A stretch of DNA of 64,000 nucleotides from Todiramphus chloris collaris. Lineage: Eukaryota > Chordata > Aves > Coraciiformes > Alcedinidae. The notes beneath the pieces are model-generated. The model was not told where the DNA came from, made no database searches, and saw only the letters and a list, made by a program, of their open reading frames with translations. The stretch's first letter is position 1, and each line of letters opens with the position of its first letter. Where the stretch lies: assembly GCA_025345505.1 (NCBI GenBank), contig JANVCC010000021.1, forward strand, positions 33,987,766 through 34,051,765, in the 5' to 3' direction. Below, piece after piece: positions 23,251 through 33,303 of this stretch. Both the position numbers and the translations under genes were made by a program.

Positions 23251-26200
23251 TGGAAGTCTTAGGTTCAGTGTCAAGGATGATTTGCAACCCTGTGGTAACA
23301 CCAAGTATTTTAATGTGGGGTATATAGCTTTACAGAGAATGCTGCCCTATAGAAATCTTGGAAAATGGTTGTGAAAACAACACTTAAATTAACATTAAAT
23401 TTGAAGTCATAGCAAACAGAAGTGATTGTTCAACTGGATTCAAAAGCTTTTGGACAGTTTATGTAATTGAGACAACAGAGGGTAAATGCAATTCAGTTAA
23501 AAAAAAAAAAAATTAGTTTGACAACAAGTTACTAATGCTGAGCAATTTTTGTTAAATGAAACAGTCATTGAACATAATGATCTTAGAAAGGTTTTATGTT
23601 GCTATTCGGAAAAGAAAAAAAACCCATACCCAAATAGACATTCTGCAAATGGCAAAGTGTTGGAAATATACTGTGTTTACAATCACAGTTTTTTATTAAC
23701 AGGAGAATACTGATTTTACCCTGTAAACTTTCAGCCAAATTTTCAAAATAGACTTAGTCTTTTAATGTCAATATGACAAATTATAAGTTAATATTAATGT
23801 AATTACTTTTACAGTGATCTTGCAGTATCTCATTAGCTCGTAATCACTCTCTTTTCTTTACCATACCATGATTAGATAAAGAAGGGTTATGAGCAGAAAT
23901 AACAGTAAACAAGATACTGAGTATAGATACTGATTTTTTTGTCCAGAGCCTCTGAGGAAGTCAGAAACCCGGAGTCTTCTTACAGAGCTGTCCAAATTAA
24001 TTCATTCTCTCTATACTACTTGTTGCACACAAAATTGTGTACATATACCTGTGTGTATGCATATATATGTGTTTATATACACATAAACATGCATTTTTTT
24101 TTTTTGTTGTTTGTTTTTTTTTGTTGGGGTTTTTTTTTTGTTGTTTTTTTCTGATTACTATTCCCTAGAAAGCTCATTTTCTAGGAATGTTGTTTATTGC
24201 AAAAGGTGTCCTTGGCATCAATGCCACTGAAAATTGGTAAGAAGGATGTAAGAAATATTTTGGCCCTGAAAATGGTGGAAAGATAGACCCAGAAGGTTAA
24301 AGGTGATGTAGAAAATGTACAAGCAGCAAATAACTTGTCACTGCAAACTATTTAGACTTTATTTTGGAAACATGTTACTTCTCCTCAGACCAATTTGTGT
24401 ACTTGATCTAGTTTATTGTTAACAGCAAGATGAGCATCAGAAACAACATATTTTCAACTTTATGTTGGAAAAATAGATTGAAAATATGATCTTCCCATTC
24501 CCCGTGATGGGGAAAAGCATTTTTCCAGTATCTACTGGATGGTTTACCTAAATTACATTAATATCTCCAAAAGAATCTTATAAAAATCTCTTAAAGGGGA
24601 AAAGTACATTTTAAAGAATTCTATCCTACTTAACAAAGATATCCATTGTAGTTTCTACTTCCCAGACAACATTTCTTTAGATTCATCACAGGCTGACTTC
24701 AATTTTATGTTGATTACATATTTCTACTATGACATTCCTGTAAGACTGTCTCCAACACAAATAATATAAATAAAATAGGCAATAGAGAAGTTTATCCCCT
24801 ATTGTTGACTGTAAAATTTACGATGATTGGATGATTTTCTAAAGAGTCTGCCCTGAATACTAAAGAAGTGATAAAAATTAGTGCTTCTGCAGCACCAATT
24901 TTCATCTACTTGGTAAGAAATCACCAAAGGGAACAATTGCATAATAGGATTATTTTCTTTCATTGAAAACTGGAGAATTTGTTGAGGTATTGTTTCAGAA
25001 CAAATCTTCATTGGTTGGTGAGAGGATGTTTACCTTGTATTGTTACGTCTATGTTTTGACGTATATGAAGACCACCTTAAAAAAATATAGAACAGGGAAG
25101 AGACCAGTTAGCATGCAATTTAGTTCTTTCTTTCTCTGATGTTTTATCTAGGTAGGTAGGAGATATCTGTCAGGAGATTTTGTCCTTTGGATGTATAATT
25201 TGTCAAACAGCAGCAGAAGAATCCTTTTGTGGCTGACAATTTAAACAAGTTATGTAATAAAAATGGGGGGGGGGGGGGGGGGGGTGTGTGTGTGGGTGTG
25301 TTTGGTTTTTTGTTTCTTTTTCACTGCCATAAATTAACTAGAAACAATAGAAATATTCTTCTCATGGGATGTCTTGAGTAAGTATTGCATATGGGCACAT
25401 GGTGGAAAATCCTAAGTGTCCATTTGGGATAAGATATAGAAGATTCCCTAATGGTTTGTCAAAAAGTATCTGCATTTAAATAATAATAAGAAAAAAAAAA
25501 TCAGTTTTAACGTGTTGACCTAATAATGATGAAACTATGACTATTTTCTGTTGTGTTTTGGTTTTAATCTTCTAGTTGTTTCACTCTTTAACTTCACCTA
25601 CAGCTATTGGGAGCAGAAATACTGCATAAATAATCGCTTAGAAAATGAACCTGTACTTGCATAAAACTTCGTCAATGAAATGAAACAAAAGGCACTGAAA
25701 AGAATCCAAGTAAGTTATATGATTTTAAATTTTTGGTCACCTCAGTTCTGAAATATGGAAAAGTTTGAAGAAACTCCAGGTAAATATTTATTGATTGCAT
25801 ATGCTCCTGTGTCAGAGACTTTGCCAAAAATTTCTCTTCAGAAGTCAGAATGTAATTATGGCAATAGTCTCAGAAGCTCACAAAGCTATTTAGTGTCCTG
25901 TTCAACAGTGAAATGCAATTATGGGATTATATTTGATAGACTCAATTGTAAACTGTTAACCTCTACCATCACAGAAGTAAAATGAAATAAAAATGGTGTC
26001 TTACCAAATTGTATCTCCTGTGATGCTCTCAAGCCATACAAATCTGTACTGAATTTTTTCAGAGATCCCGCTTTTTCATCTAAGCCTCTACTTTCATCCA
26101 GAAGAGCTTTCTGCCCAGCCTAACCATTTGTTGTGAGGACTCCTGATTTCCAGGCATGCATTTCTTTAATGATAATCTAAGCAGATTAGCTAAGCAACCT

Positions 26201-27112
26201 AGGAAGTAATGGAAGGTCATACTTCTGTGTGTAAAAAGTATGATAGCCCAATTCTTTGTGAAAGGAGTACTGTCTTTCATCATAGTAAAACGAGAATTCA
26301 GCATCGTCACTGTTAGGTAAATAGGCAAAAAAATAACATTATTGGAGAACAGAAATCTGTGTTCCAGGCTTGGTATGGTAAAAGAGCTTTATGAAACATA
26401 CAAATGAACTAATGGAACATGAACACTGTAGTGATAAAAGGTATTCTGCTAGGTGCTGTCCTGAAAGTCTGTTGCTCCTGTGTACCAGATACTGTAAAAG
26501 GAGATCTGAGACCTTGAGTCAGCTGTTGTCTAGGTAAAGAAGGACACAAACTCAAAGGCACTTTGTCATTTGTCCCTGGATGACAAGCCTTAAAAAAGAC
26601 ATTTCCTCCCTTTCCATAGCATTGGAGAAAGCCTCATAGGTTCCAAGGAGTTAAAGATAATAATGCTTCAGTCACTAAGAGGAAAATACTTAAAAATCTA
26701 ATTTCTTCTCTGATAAGAGAAGATTTTTTTTTTTTCTTTTATTTATTCAGTGCTTATTTAGGAAAATAGAAGAATTTGCTTTGATAACAATTGTTTTCAG
26801 ATTGACTCCTTAATTTATAAAATTCTTTCAGTAAATATAAATAAGTATTAATTTTTATGTATCTGTAAATCTGCAATATGTAGTAAGTTTTAAATCTAAG
26901 TACTTTTAGAAAGGGAGGTTCATAGTAGCTGAATTTTCTTAACTTAAAAACATCACTGCCATAAATATAGGCTTTTACTGGAGGTGAAGAAAATGTGCTA
27001 ATTAACCTTTCCTTGGAATAAAATCTAGATTTATTGAAGGTATTAGTGTTGTTATGTTATGCAGATCCACCAGGGAGCAAGAGCTAAAAATAATGGAAAA
27101 CTGCAGTGGAAC
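23251..27112. other. Non-coding unique sequence
   Basis: AT-rich with simple stretches: alternating T and G at about 24094-24150 and G20 plus TG repeats at 25265-25302. Opposite-strand short ORFs (23939-24154, 24799-25011, 25755-25985, 26080-26328) show no known domain. No transposon boundary was recognised. Confidence 0.55.
25265..25302 (+). repeat. G20 run followed by TG repeats
   Basis: Twenty consecutive G (25265-25284), then an imperfect TG/TGGG tract to about 25302. A G-run of this length can form G-quadruplex structures on the plus strand, and its length is likely to vary between individuals and between sequencing reads. Confidence 0.9.
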
Positions 27113-27675
27113 TCAAAAGAGGTTTAACCCGAGCTGGCAGCTAATCACCACTGAGCTGATCACTGTCACCCCCCACCCTGGTGGGATGGGGAGAGAATCA
27201 AGTGAGTTGAGATAAAGACCATTTAATAAGTAAAGCAAAAGGCTGCCCACAAGCAAAGCAAAACAAGGAATTTGTTCACCATTTCCTATTGTCAGGCAGG
27301 TGTGTTCAGCCATTTCCAGGAAAGATCCATCACGTGGAAGGATTATTTGGGAAGACAAAAGTACTATCACTCCAAATGTCCTCCCGTCCTCTTCTTTTTC
27401 TAGCTTTATGTGCTGAGCATGATGTCATGTGGTATGGAATATCTCTTTGTTCATTTGAGGTCAGCTGACTTGGCTGTATCTCCTCCCAACTTCTTGTGCA
27501 CCCCCAGCCTACTCACTGGTCAGGTGGTGTGAGAAACAGAAAAGGCCTTGACTCCATGTAAGCACTGCTCAACAGTAACTAAAACATCTCTCCATTGTCA
27601 AAACAAATCCAAAACACAGCCCCGTACTAGCTACTATAAAGAAAATTAAGCTCTATCCCAGACAAAACCAGCCCA
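27113..27675 (-). mobile_element. ERV family 2: 3' LTR of a decayed provirus
   Basis: A 563-bp LTR with sense strand minus. On the plus strand it starts near the decayed 'aggtttaacccgagctggca', passes the family blocks 'tgagataaagaccatttaat', 'acaaggaatttgttcac' and 'cagctgacttggctgtatc', and ends near 'ctatcccagacaaaacca'. It is clearly homologous over its whole length to the LTR at 30395-30957. The TATA position reads CATAAAG on the minus strand (about 27402-27408). The outer end is too decayed to show a TSD. Just inside it the sense strand has a purine-rich run (plus strand 27676-27692), consistent with a polypurine tract. Confidence 0.85.
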
Positions 27676-28200
27676 TTTCTTCACCCCTTATTTCATACCA
27701 TTCACATCATGCTCAGGTCTCACACTATCCAATACATCCTTATTTTCCACCACCACCCTTTCCATCCTTGAACACAGATATCATCCCCTTAGTCTATGGG
27801 CCACCTTTGTGAAACATCTGTAAAATGTCCATAAACATTCACAAAATGTCCCTTGAGTTCATTTAGTCTGTGACTTTGGGCTCCATTTATTATGGTGGTC
27901 ATTCAGTACAGGAGTGGTGATGTGTTGCATGGAATTACTGGGCATCAAAGACAGCTAAGGTCAGGTCACTGCTTCCTGTAAAGCTTGTCTTATATTGCTT
28001 CAGGTGGTTCCTGCTATAGTAATTCCCATAACATGCAATACAAATATTGAGTTACAACAATTTAAAAGTATATCCATTACAATATCCACTCCTGGTCCCT
28101 TTGGACCAGATCATCAAGTTTAACATTGCAATGAACTCCTCCCCTTTGCCCTCCTTTGGCTTAGAATCACCCACAGACTGTAGTCCCTTAAGACTGCAGG

Positions 28201-28292
28201 GTTGTACCTGCTTTGTTGTGGGCTTATCCATGGCCACACACTTCAAGATGCTCAAGCATGACTTCATACACAAATGTTTCAAGGAGTACCTT
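28201..28292 (-). repeat. ERV internal minisatellite, part 1 (~46-bp units)
   Basis: Two degraded units on the plus strand share the pattern 'ctgctNtggNgtggacttatccac...cacagatgcttcagg'. The first is about 28201-28250 and the second about 28251-28292, the latter with an internal deletion. The array resumes after the CR1 at 29866. It belongs to the internal region of the family-2 ERV, whose sense strand is minus. Confidence 0.6.
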
Positions 28293-29865
28293 CTCTTCCT
28301 TGGTTGATGAGGACTGGGTTAAAGAACAGCTGAGTAATCTGGACATCCATAAGTCCATGGGTCCTGATGCCATCCATCCAAGGGTGCTGAGGGAGCTGGC
28401 ACATTATCTATAGTAAGTCATGGCACACAGGAGAGGTGCCTGGGGACTGGAGGAGGGCAAACATCACCCCAATCTTCAAGAGGGGCAAGAAGGAGGACCC
28501 TGGTAACTATAGACCGGTCAGCCTCACCTCCATTCCTGGAAAGATAACGGAACAACTTATCCTTGGCACTATCCTTAGGCATGTCAAGGACAAGAGGGTC
28601 ATCAGGAGCAATCAACACGGTTTTATCAAGGGGAGGTCATGTTTGACCAACCTGATAACCTTTTACAAGGACATAACCAGGTGGATAGATGATGGTAGAG
28701 CAGTGGATGTGTTTTTTCCTGATTTCTCTAAGTCATTTGACACTGTCTCCCACAGCATCCTTCTTGCTAAACTGAGACAGTGTGGTCTGCTTGATCAGGT
28801 AGTGAGGTGGATTGGGAATTGGTTGAAAGAAAGAAGCCAGAGAACTGTGGTCAATGGGATGGAGTCCAGCTGGAGGCCTGTAACCAGTGGGGTTCCACAG
28901 GGGTCAGGGCTGGGACCGGTTCTGTTTAACCTGTTCATCAATGACCTGGATGAGGGCACAGAGAGCACTGTCAGCAAGTTTGCTGATGATACCAAGCTGG
29001 GTGGAATGTCCGACACCCCAGCAGGCTGCAATGCCATTCAGTGAGACCTGGGCAGGCTGGAGGGTTGGGCAGGAAGAAATTTGATGAAATTCAATAAGGG
29101 CAAGTGCAGAGTCCTGCACCTGGGAAAGAACAACCCCAGGTATCAGTATAGGTTGGGAACTGAGCTGTTGGAAGTCAGAGAAGGGGAAAAGGACCTGGGG
29201 GTCCTGGTTGATGGGAGGCTGACCATGAGCCAGCAATGTGCTCTTGTGGCCAAGAGAGCCAATGCCATCCTGGGGTGTATTAGAAGGGGTGTAGCTAGTA
29301 GGTTGAGAGAGGTTCTCCTGCCCCTCTACTCTGCCCTAGTGAGGCTACATCTGGAATACTGTGTCCAGTTCTGGGACCCCCAGTTTAAGGAGGACATGGA
29401 ACTGCTGGAGAGGGTCCAGCGCAGGGCTACAAAGATGATTAAGGGAGTGGGACATCTCTCTTATGAGGATAGACTGAGGGAGCTGGGGCTTTTTAGCTTA
29501 GAGAAAAGAAGACTAAGGGATGATTTAATCAATGTTTATAAATATATGAAGAGTGAGTGCTGGGAAGATGGAGCCAGGCTCTTCTCGGTGATGCCCAATG
29601 ATAGGACAAGGGGTAATGGATTGAAGCTGAGGCACAGGAAGTTTCATGTAAACATAAGGAAAAATTTTTCACAGTGAGGGTGACGGAACACTGGAACAGG
29701 CTGGCCGGGGGGGCTGTGGAGTCTCCCTCTCTGGAGATATTCAAGACCCGCCTGGACACGTTCCTGTGTGACCTTGTCTAGGTGATCCAGCTCTGGCAGG
29801 GGGGTTGGACTAGATGATCTCTCGAGGTCCCTTCCAGCCCTTGACATTCTATGATTCTATGATTC
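28293..29865 (+). mobile_element. CR1 LINE inserted in the ERV (plus)
   Basis: A 5'-truncated CR1 of about 1.57 kb. It starts just before the coding for LVDEDWVKEQLSNLDIHKSM, contains the RT domain and the C-terminal ORF2 part, then the 3' untranslated region with 'ggggttggactagatgatct', and ends in the octamer tail (attctatg)2-3 at about 29846-29865. It has fewer disabling changes than the other CR1 copies, so it looks relatively young. It lies inside the ERV minisatellite and is therefore younger than the ERV. Confidence 0.93.
28300..29700 (+). pseudogene. CR1 ORF2 remnant, RT nearly open
   Basis: Reverse transcriptase of the CR1 above. After a short deletion and frameshift near 28410, one frame runs from 28436 to 29677 with a single stop at about 29042, where TGA replaces the expected CGA (a typical CpG decay). 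Motifs visible in order: [62 protein letters not shown], then the catalytic FADD at 28979-28990, and later [17 protein letters not shown]. The catalytic box is intact, but the ORF lacks the endonuclease and the start of RT, so it cannot be autonomous. Confidence 0.9.
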
Positions 29866-30035
29866 TCCTGTATGGACATATCCTTTGGCAACAATCCCTT
29901 CAGAGGTGTATCTGCTGTGACACAGACATAACCACAGCCACAGAAGCTTTGAGATATATCTGCTCTGGCATGGACTTATTCACAGTCATAGATGCTTCGG
30001 GATGTCCTGCTCCTGTGTGGACTTATCCACAGGTC
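29866..30035 (-). repeat. ERV internal minisatellite, part 2 (~46-bp units)
   Basis: At least four units continue the array interrupted by the CR1. They start near 29866, 29909, 29955 and 30000. Shared elements are 'tctgct', 'catggacttattcac' or close variants, and 'agatgcttcggg'. The units differ at many positions, so the array is old and not expanding now. Confidence 0.65.
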
Positions 30036-30394
30036 ACATTCTCTTTGAATTAAGTCTGCACTGGAGTTCCTGCCAGTCCAGTATAGCAGAACAGGAAGAG
30101 TAGCAATTCCTTGGCCATCTGCCAGCCTAAGCACATTGCCACCACAGTTTTCAAGGTATTTCCAGACACAACAGAGTAAGATGATAAGCAGTACAGCAAG
30201 CAGCAAAAGCAAAATAGCAGCCACTAATAAGCACTAGACACTACTGTACGGTGAGGCAAGCAAGCCCCATGTCAAGCATGGGATTGTTAATTAATAGCTC
30301 AACAGCAGTAACAGCTATAAACTTGGTCTACCACATTCCAGTCAAAACTGTTCTCTCAAATACTTAAAGTCCCACATCAGGCACTAAAACAGAT

Positions 30395-30957
30395 TGTCAT
30401 GGTTTAACCCCAGCTGACTATTAAGTACCACACAGCTGCTTGCTCTCCCAACCTGGTGGGATAGAGGAGAGAACTGGAAGAAATCCTGTGGATTGAGATA
30501 ACAGTTTAAAGCAACAGCCACACACAGAGGCAAAGCTAAACAAGGAATTTGTTCACTACTTTCCCTCCATTGGCAGGTGTTCAGCCATCTCCAGGAAAGC
30601 AGGGCTCCATCAAGCATAATGGTTATGCAGGAAGACAAATGCCATAATTCTGGGCATCTCCCCTTCCTTCTTCTTCAGGTTTATATGATGAGCACAACAT
30701 CATATGATATGGAATATCCCTTTGCACAGTCTGTATCAGCTGACTCAGCCATACCTCCTCCCAACTCCTTGTGTACCCCTAGACTACTCACTGGTGGGGT
30801 GGTCTGAGAAGCAGAAAATGCCTTGATTCTGTGTAAGTACTGCTCAGCAATAAATAAAACGTCCCTGTGTTATCAACACTTTTCAGCACAAATCCAAAAC
30901 ATAGCTGCATACTAGTTGCAATAAAGAAAATCAGCTCTATCCCAGCTAAAACCATCT
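30395..30957 (-). mobile_element. ERV family 2: 5' LTR of a decayed provirus
   Basis: A 563-bp LTR with sense strand minus. On the plus strand it begins tgtcatggtttaacccc and ends near 'ctatcccagctaaaacca'. It keeps a TATA-like CATATAAA on the minus strand (30680-30687). It is homologous to 27113-27675 and to the deleted copy at 31381-31760. Its outer end is decayed, so no TSD can be read. Confidence 0.87.
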
Positions 30958-31380
30958 CTTAACGTTAATTTCAGGCCATATCTGTGGCTTTGTGAGTAGT
31001 GGCAAAGAAAATTTAAAGTACATTGATCACCTGGTTTAATATTCAGGTATGTGCATTAAGTTTCTAAAAAAATCAGCTAAATGAACCTTTACTCGTTGAA
31101 TAGTCCCAACTCTCTCAGCATTTCCCCATAGGAAAGATGCTCCAGTCCCTTCATCATCTTTGTGACCCTTTCCTGAATTCTTTCCCATATGACTTCATCT
31201 CTCTTGTACTGAAGAGCCCAGAAGTGGACACAGCACTCCAAGTGCAGCCTTACTAGTGTTGAACAGAGAGAAAGGATTGACTCCCTCACCCTGCTTTGTC
31301 TAACACTGCTCAGCATACCATTATCCTTCTTTGCAGCCAAGGGTACACTGGGGGCTTATGTTCAACTTGATGACCACTAG

Positions 31381-31760
31381 TGTTATGGTTTAACCCCAGC
31401 TGTCAACTAAACACCAGACAGACACTTGCTCACTCCACCTGTTGGGATGGGGAAAAGAATCAGAAGGGTAAAAGTGAGGAAACTCATGAGTTGAGATAAA
31501 GACAATTTAATAGATGAAGCAAAAGGCACACACACAAGCAAAGCATAACAAGGAATTCATTCAATTTCCCATTGGCAGGCATATGTTCAGCCTTCTCCAG
31601 GAAAGCAGGACTCCATCATGAGTAATGGTTACTTGTGCTGGGAAGACAAATGCCATAACTTTCACCATGAACATATTATCAATTTTATTTCCAGCACAAA
31701 TCCAAAACATAGCCCCATACTAGAAACAAAATTATCTCTGTCCCGGCCAAAACCAGGACA
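31381..31760 (-). mobile_element. Internally deleted solo LTR, family 2
   Basis: Reads tgttatggtttaacccc at its left end and ccaaaaccaggaca at its right end, as in family-2 LTRs, with sense strand minus. It is only 380 bp because a segment corresponding to about 200 bases, including the TATA region, is missing near 31668-31675. It sits inside a CR1. The 5 bases accac occur at 31373-31377 and again at 31761-31765, and the host CR1 frame needs only one copy, so this is the TSD. Three extra bases (tag, 31378-31380) lie between the left TSD copy and the canonical LTR end. Confidence 0.85.
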
Positions 31761-32649
31761 ACCACAAAAACCAGCTCCTTTTCTGCTAAGCTACATTCCA
31801 TCTGAGTGACCCCCATCATGTACTGGTGCGTGTGGTTGTTCCTCCCCATGTGCAGGACCTTGCACTTCTCCTTGTTGAACTTCATGAGGTTCCTGTCAGT
31901 CCAATTTGCCAACCTGTTGAGATCACTCTGGATGGCAGTGTAGCCCTCTGGCATATCAGCCACTCCTCCCAGTTTTATGTCATCAGCAAACTTGCTGAAG
32001 TTTTACTCTGTGCCATCATCCAAATCATTAATGAAGATGCTGAACAGCGTAGGACAAAGTTCTAAACCAAGTTACACCACTAGTCACTCTCCCAACTAGA
32101 CTTTGTGCTGCTGACCATCACCCTCTGCACCCAGCTGTTCAGACAGTTTCCAGTCCAGCTCACTGCTCATCCATCCCACATGTCACAGTTTGTCTATGAG
32201 CATTTTAAGGGAGATGGTGTCAAAAGCATTACTGATGTGAAGGTAGACAATATGCACTGCTTTCTCCTCAACTACCAAGCCTGTCATTTCATCACAAAAG
32301 GCTATCTGGTTGCTCAAGCATGACTTCACTTTGGTGAATTCACGCTGACTATTCCTGATGCATTTCTTGTCCTTCTTGTGTGTGGAAATGTTCCAAGATT
32401 CAGTCATCTTCCTGGGAATCAAGGTAAGTCTGATGACCCTGTAGTTCCTTGGGTCTTCCCTCTTGCCTTTTTTGAAAATAGTAAAGACATTTGTTTTCCT
32501 TCAATCTTTGTACAATTCTCCTAACTGCCATGATCATTCAAAGTTTATCAAGAGTGGCCTTGCAATGACTTCAGCCAGCTCCATCAGTGCTCATGGGTAT
32601 ATCTCATCAGGGACTATGGACTGCATATCCACTTTGCCTAAATATTCTC

Positions 32650-32763
32650 TAACTCACTTGGATGCATTCCTGTGAAGCCTGATCTAGGTAAAGCTCCTTT
32701 AGTAAATGGGTTGGACTAGATGATCCCAGTGGTCCCTTCCAATCCCTATCATTCTGTGATTCT
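32650..32763 (+). mobile_element. Short CR1 3' end inserted in another CR1 (plus)
   Basis: About 110 bases of CR1 terminal sequence in plus orientation: 'gcattcctgtgaagcctgat', 'gggttggactagatgatcc', 'ggtcccttccaatcccta', then the tail 'attctgtgattctg'. Both flanks are parts of the opposite-strand CR1. It is an extremely 5'-truncated insertion and younger than its host element. Confidence 0.85.
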
Positions 32764-33303
32764 GATCCTTTTCCACCAAAGGCATGTCTTCCAGCCTTTC
32801 CCTTTGGTGTCAGTCTAGTCACCTATGTACTTAAAGAAACAGTTCTTGTTGCCTTTGACATTCCTGGACAGATTCATTCAGAGGAGACTTTGGCTTTCTT
32901 AACCAGGTCCCTCGTAAAGAAAGCATGCTTCCATAGTGCCTCTGTATTTCTCACAGGTTACCTTCTGCTTCCACATTCTGTGTAATTCCTTTTTATGTTT
33001 GATTTTTTTGAGGATCTCCTTGTCTATCATTCAGGCCCCCTGGCTTTTTTTCCTGACTTCCTGCACTTTGGGGTGGAGTAGCCTCGAGTTTGGAGGAGGT
33101 GATTCTTGAATATCAATAGCATCTTCCAGGGCCTTATCCCATGGGACTTTTTCAAGAAGATCACTGAAGAGAGAGTCTGCTCTTCTGAAGTCCAGTGTTA
33201 TGATCTTGCTGTTTGCCCTGATTTTCCCTCACAGGACCCAGAATTCATGGTTGCTGAAGTCAAGGACAACTTTGACCTTCACACAACAAGTCCTTCCTTG
33301 TTT

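Larger units (their letters stand above)
27113..30957 (-). mobile_element. ERV family 2 provirus, internally deleted (minus)
   Basis: Two homologous LTRs in the same orientation (27113-27675 and 30395-30957) flank about 2.7 kb, of which 28293-29865 is a later CR1 insertion. The remaining ~1.15 kb is far too short for gag, pol and env, and I see no RT, protease or envelope motif, so the element is a deletion derivative. Next to the 5' LTR (30395-30957, because sense is minus) the sequence TGATGTGGGAC at about 30369-30379 may be a decayed primer-binding site, but the match is weak. The internal region contains the ~46-bp minisatellite listed separately. Confidence 0.75.
31089..33300 (-). pseudogene. 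CR1 ORF2 remnant in the split element
   Basis: Pieces of ORF2 on the minus strand: VRLHLECCVHFWALQYK and KMMKGLEHLSYGE (31089-31340), LMKFNKEKCKVLHMGRNNHTHQY (31685-31963, running into the inserted LTR at its C-terminal end), a catalytic FADD box at about 31983-31994, and a degraded region over 32040-32640. The frame is broken by indels as well as by the insertions, so no protein can be made. Confidence 0.8.
31085..33303 (-). mobile_element. CR1 LINE interrupted by two insertions (minus)
   Basis: The parts 31085-31380, 31766-32649 and 32764-33303 are consecutive pieces of one minus-strand CR1. The last part (33303 downward) encodes the end of the endonuclease and the linker, the middle part the RT, and the first part the C-terminal ORF2. 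An LTR (31381-31760) and a small plus-strand CR1 end (32650-32763) interrupt it. Unlike a normal CR1, its own 3' untranslated region and tail are missing: it stops at about 31085 with LRELGLFNE. The 5' truncation is in the endonuclease at about 33303. Confidence 0.88.

Noticed and set aside
29976-30224. Minus-strand 82-codon ORF starting with a very hydrophobic segment beside the family-2 5' LTR
   Set aside because: It could be imagined as a membrane peptide of the ERV, but it overlaps the minisatellite, has no homologous frame visible in another copy here, and the provirus is otherwise gutted.
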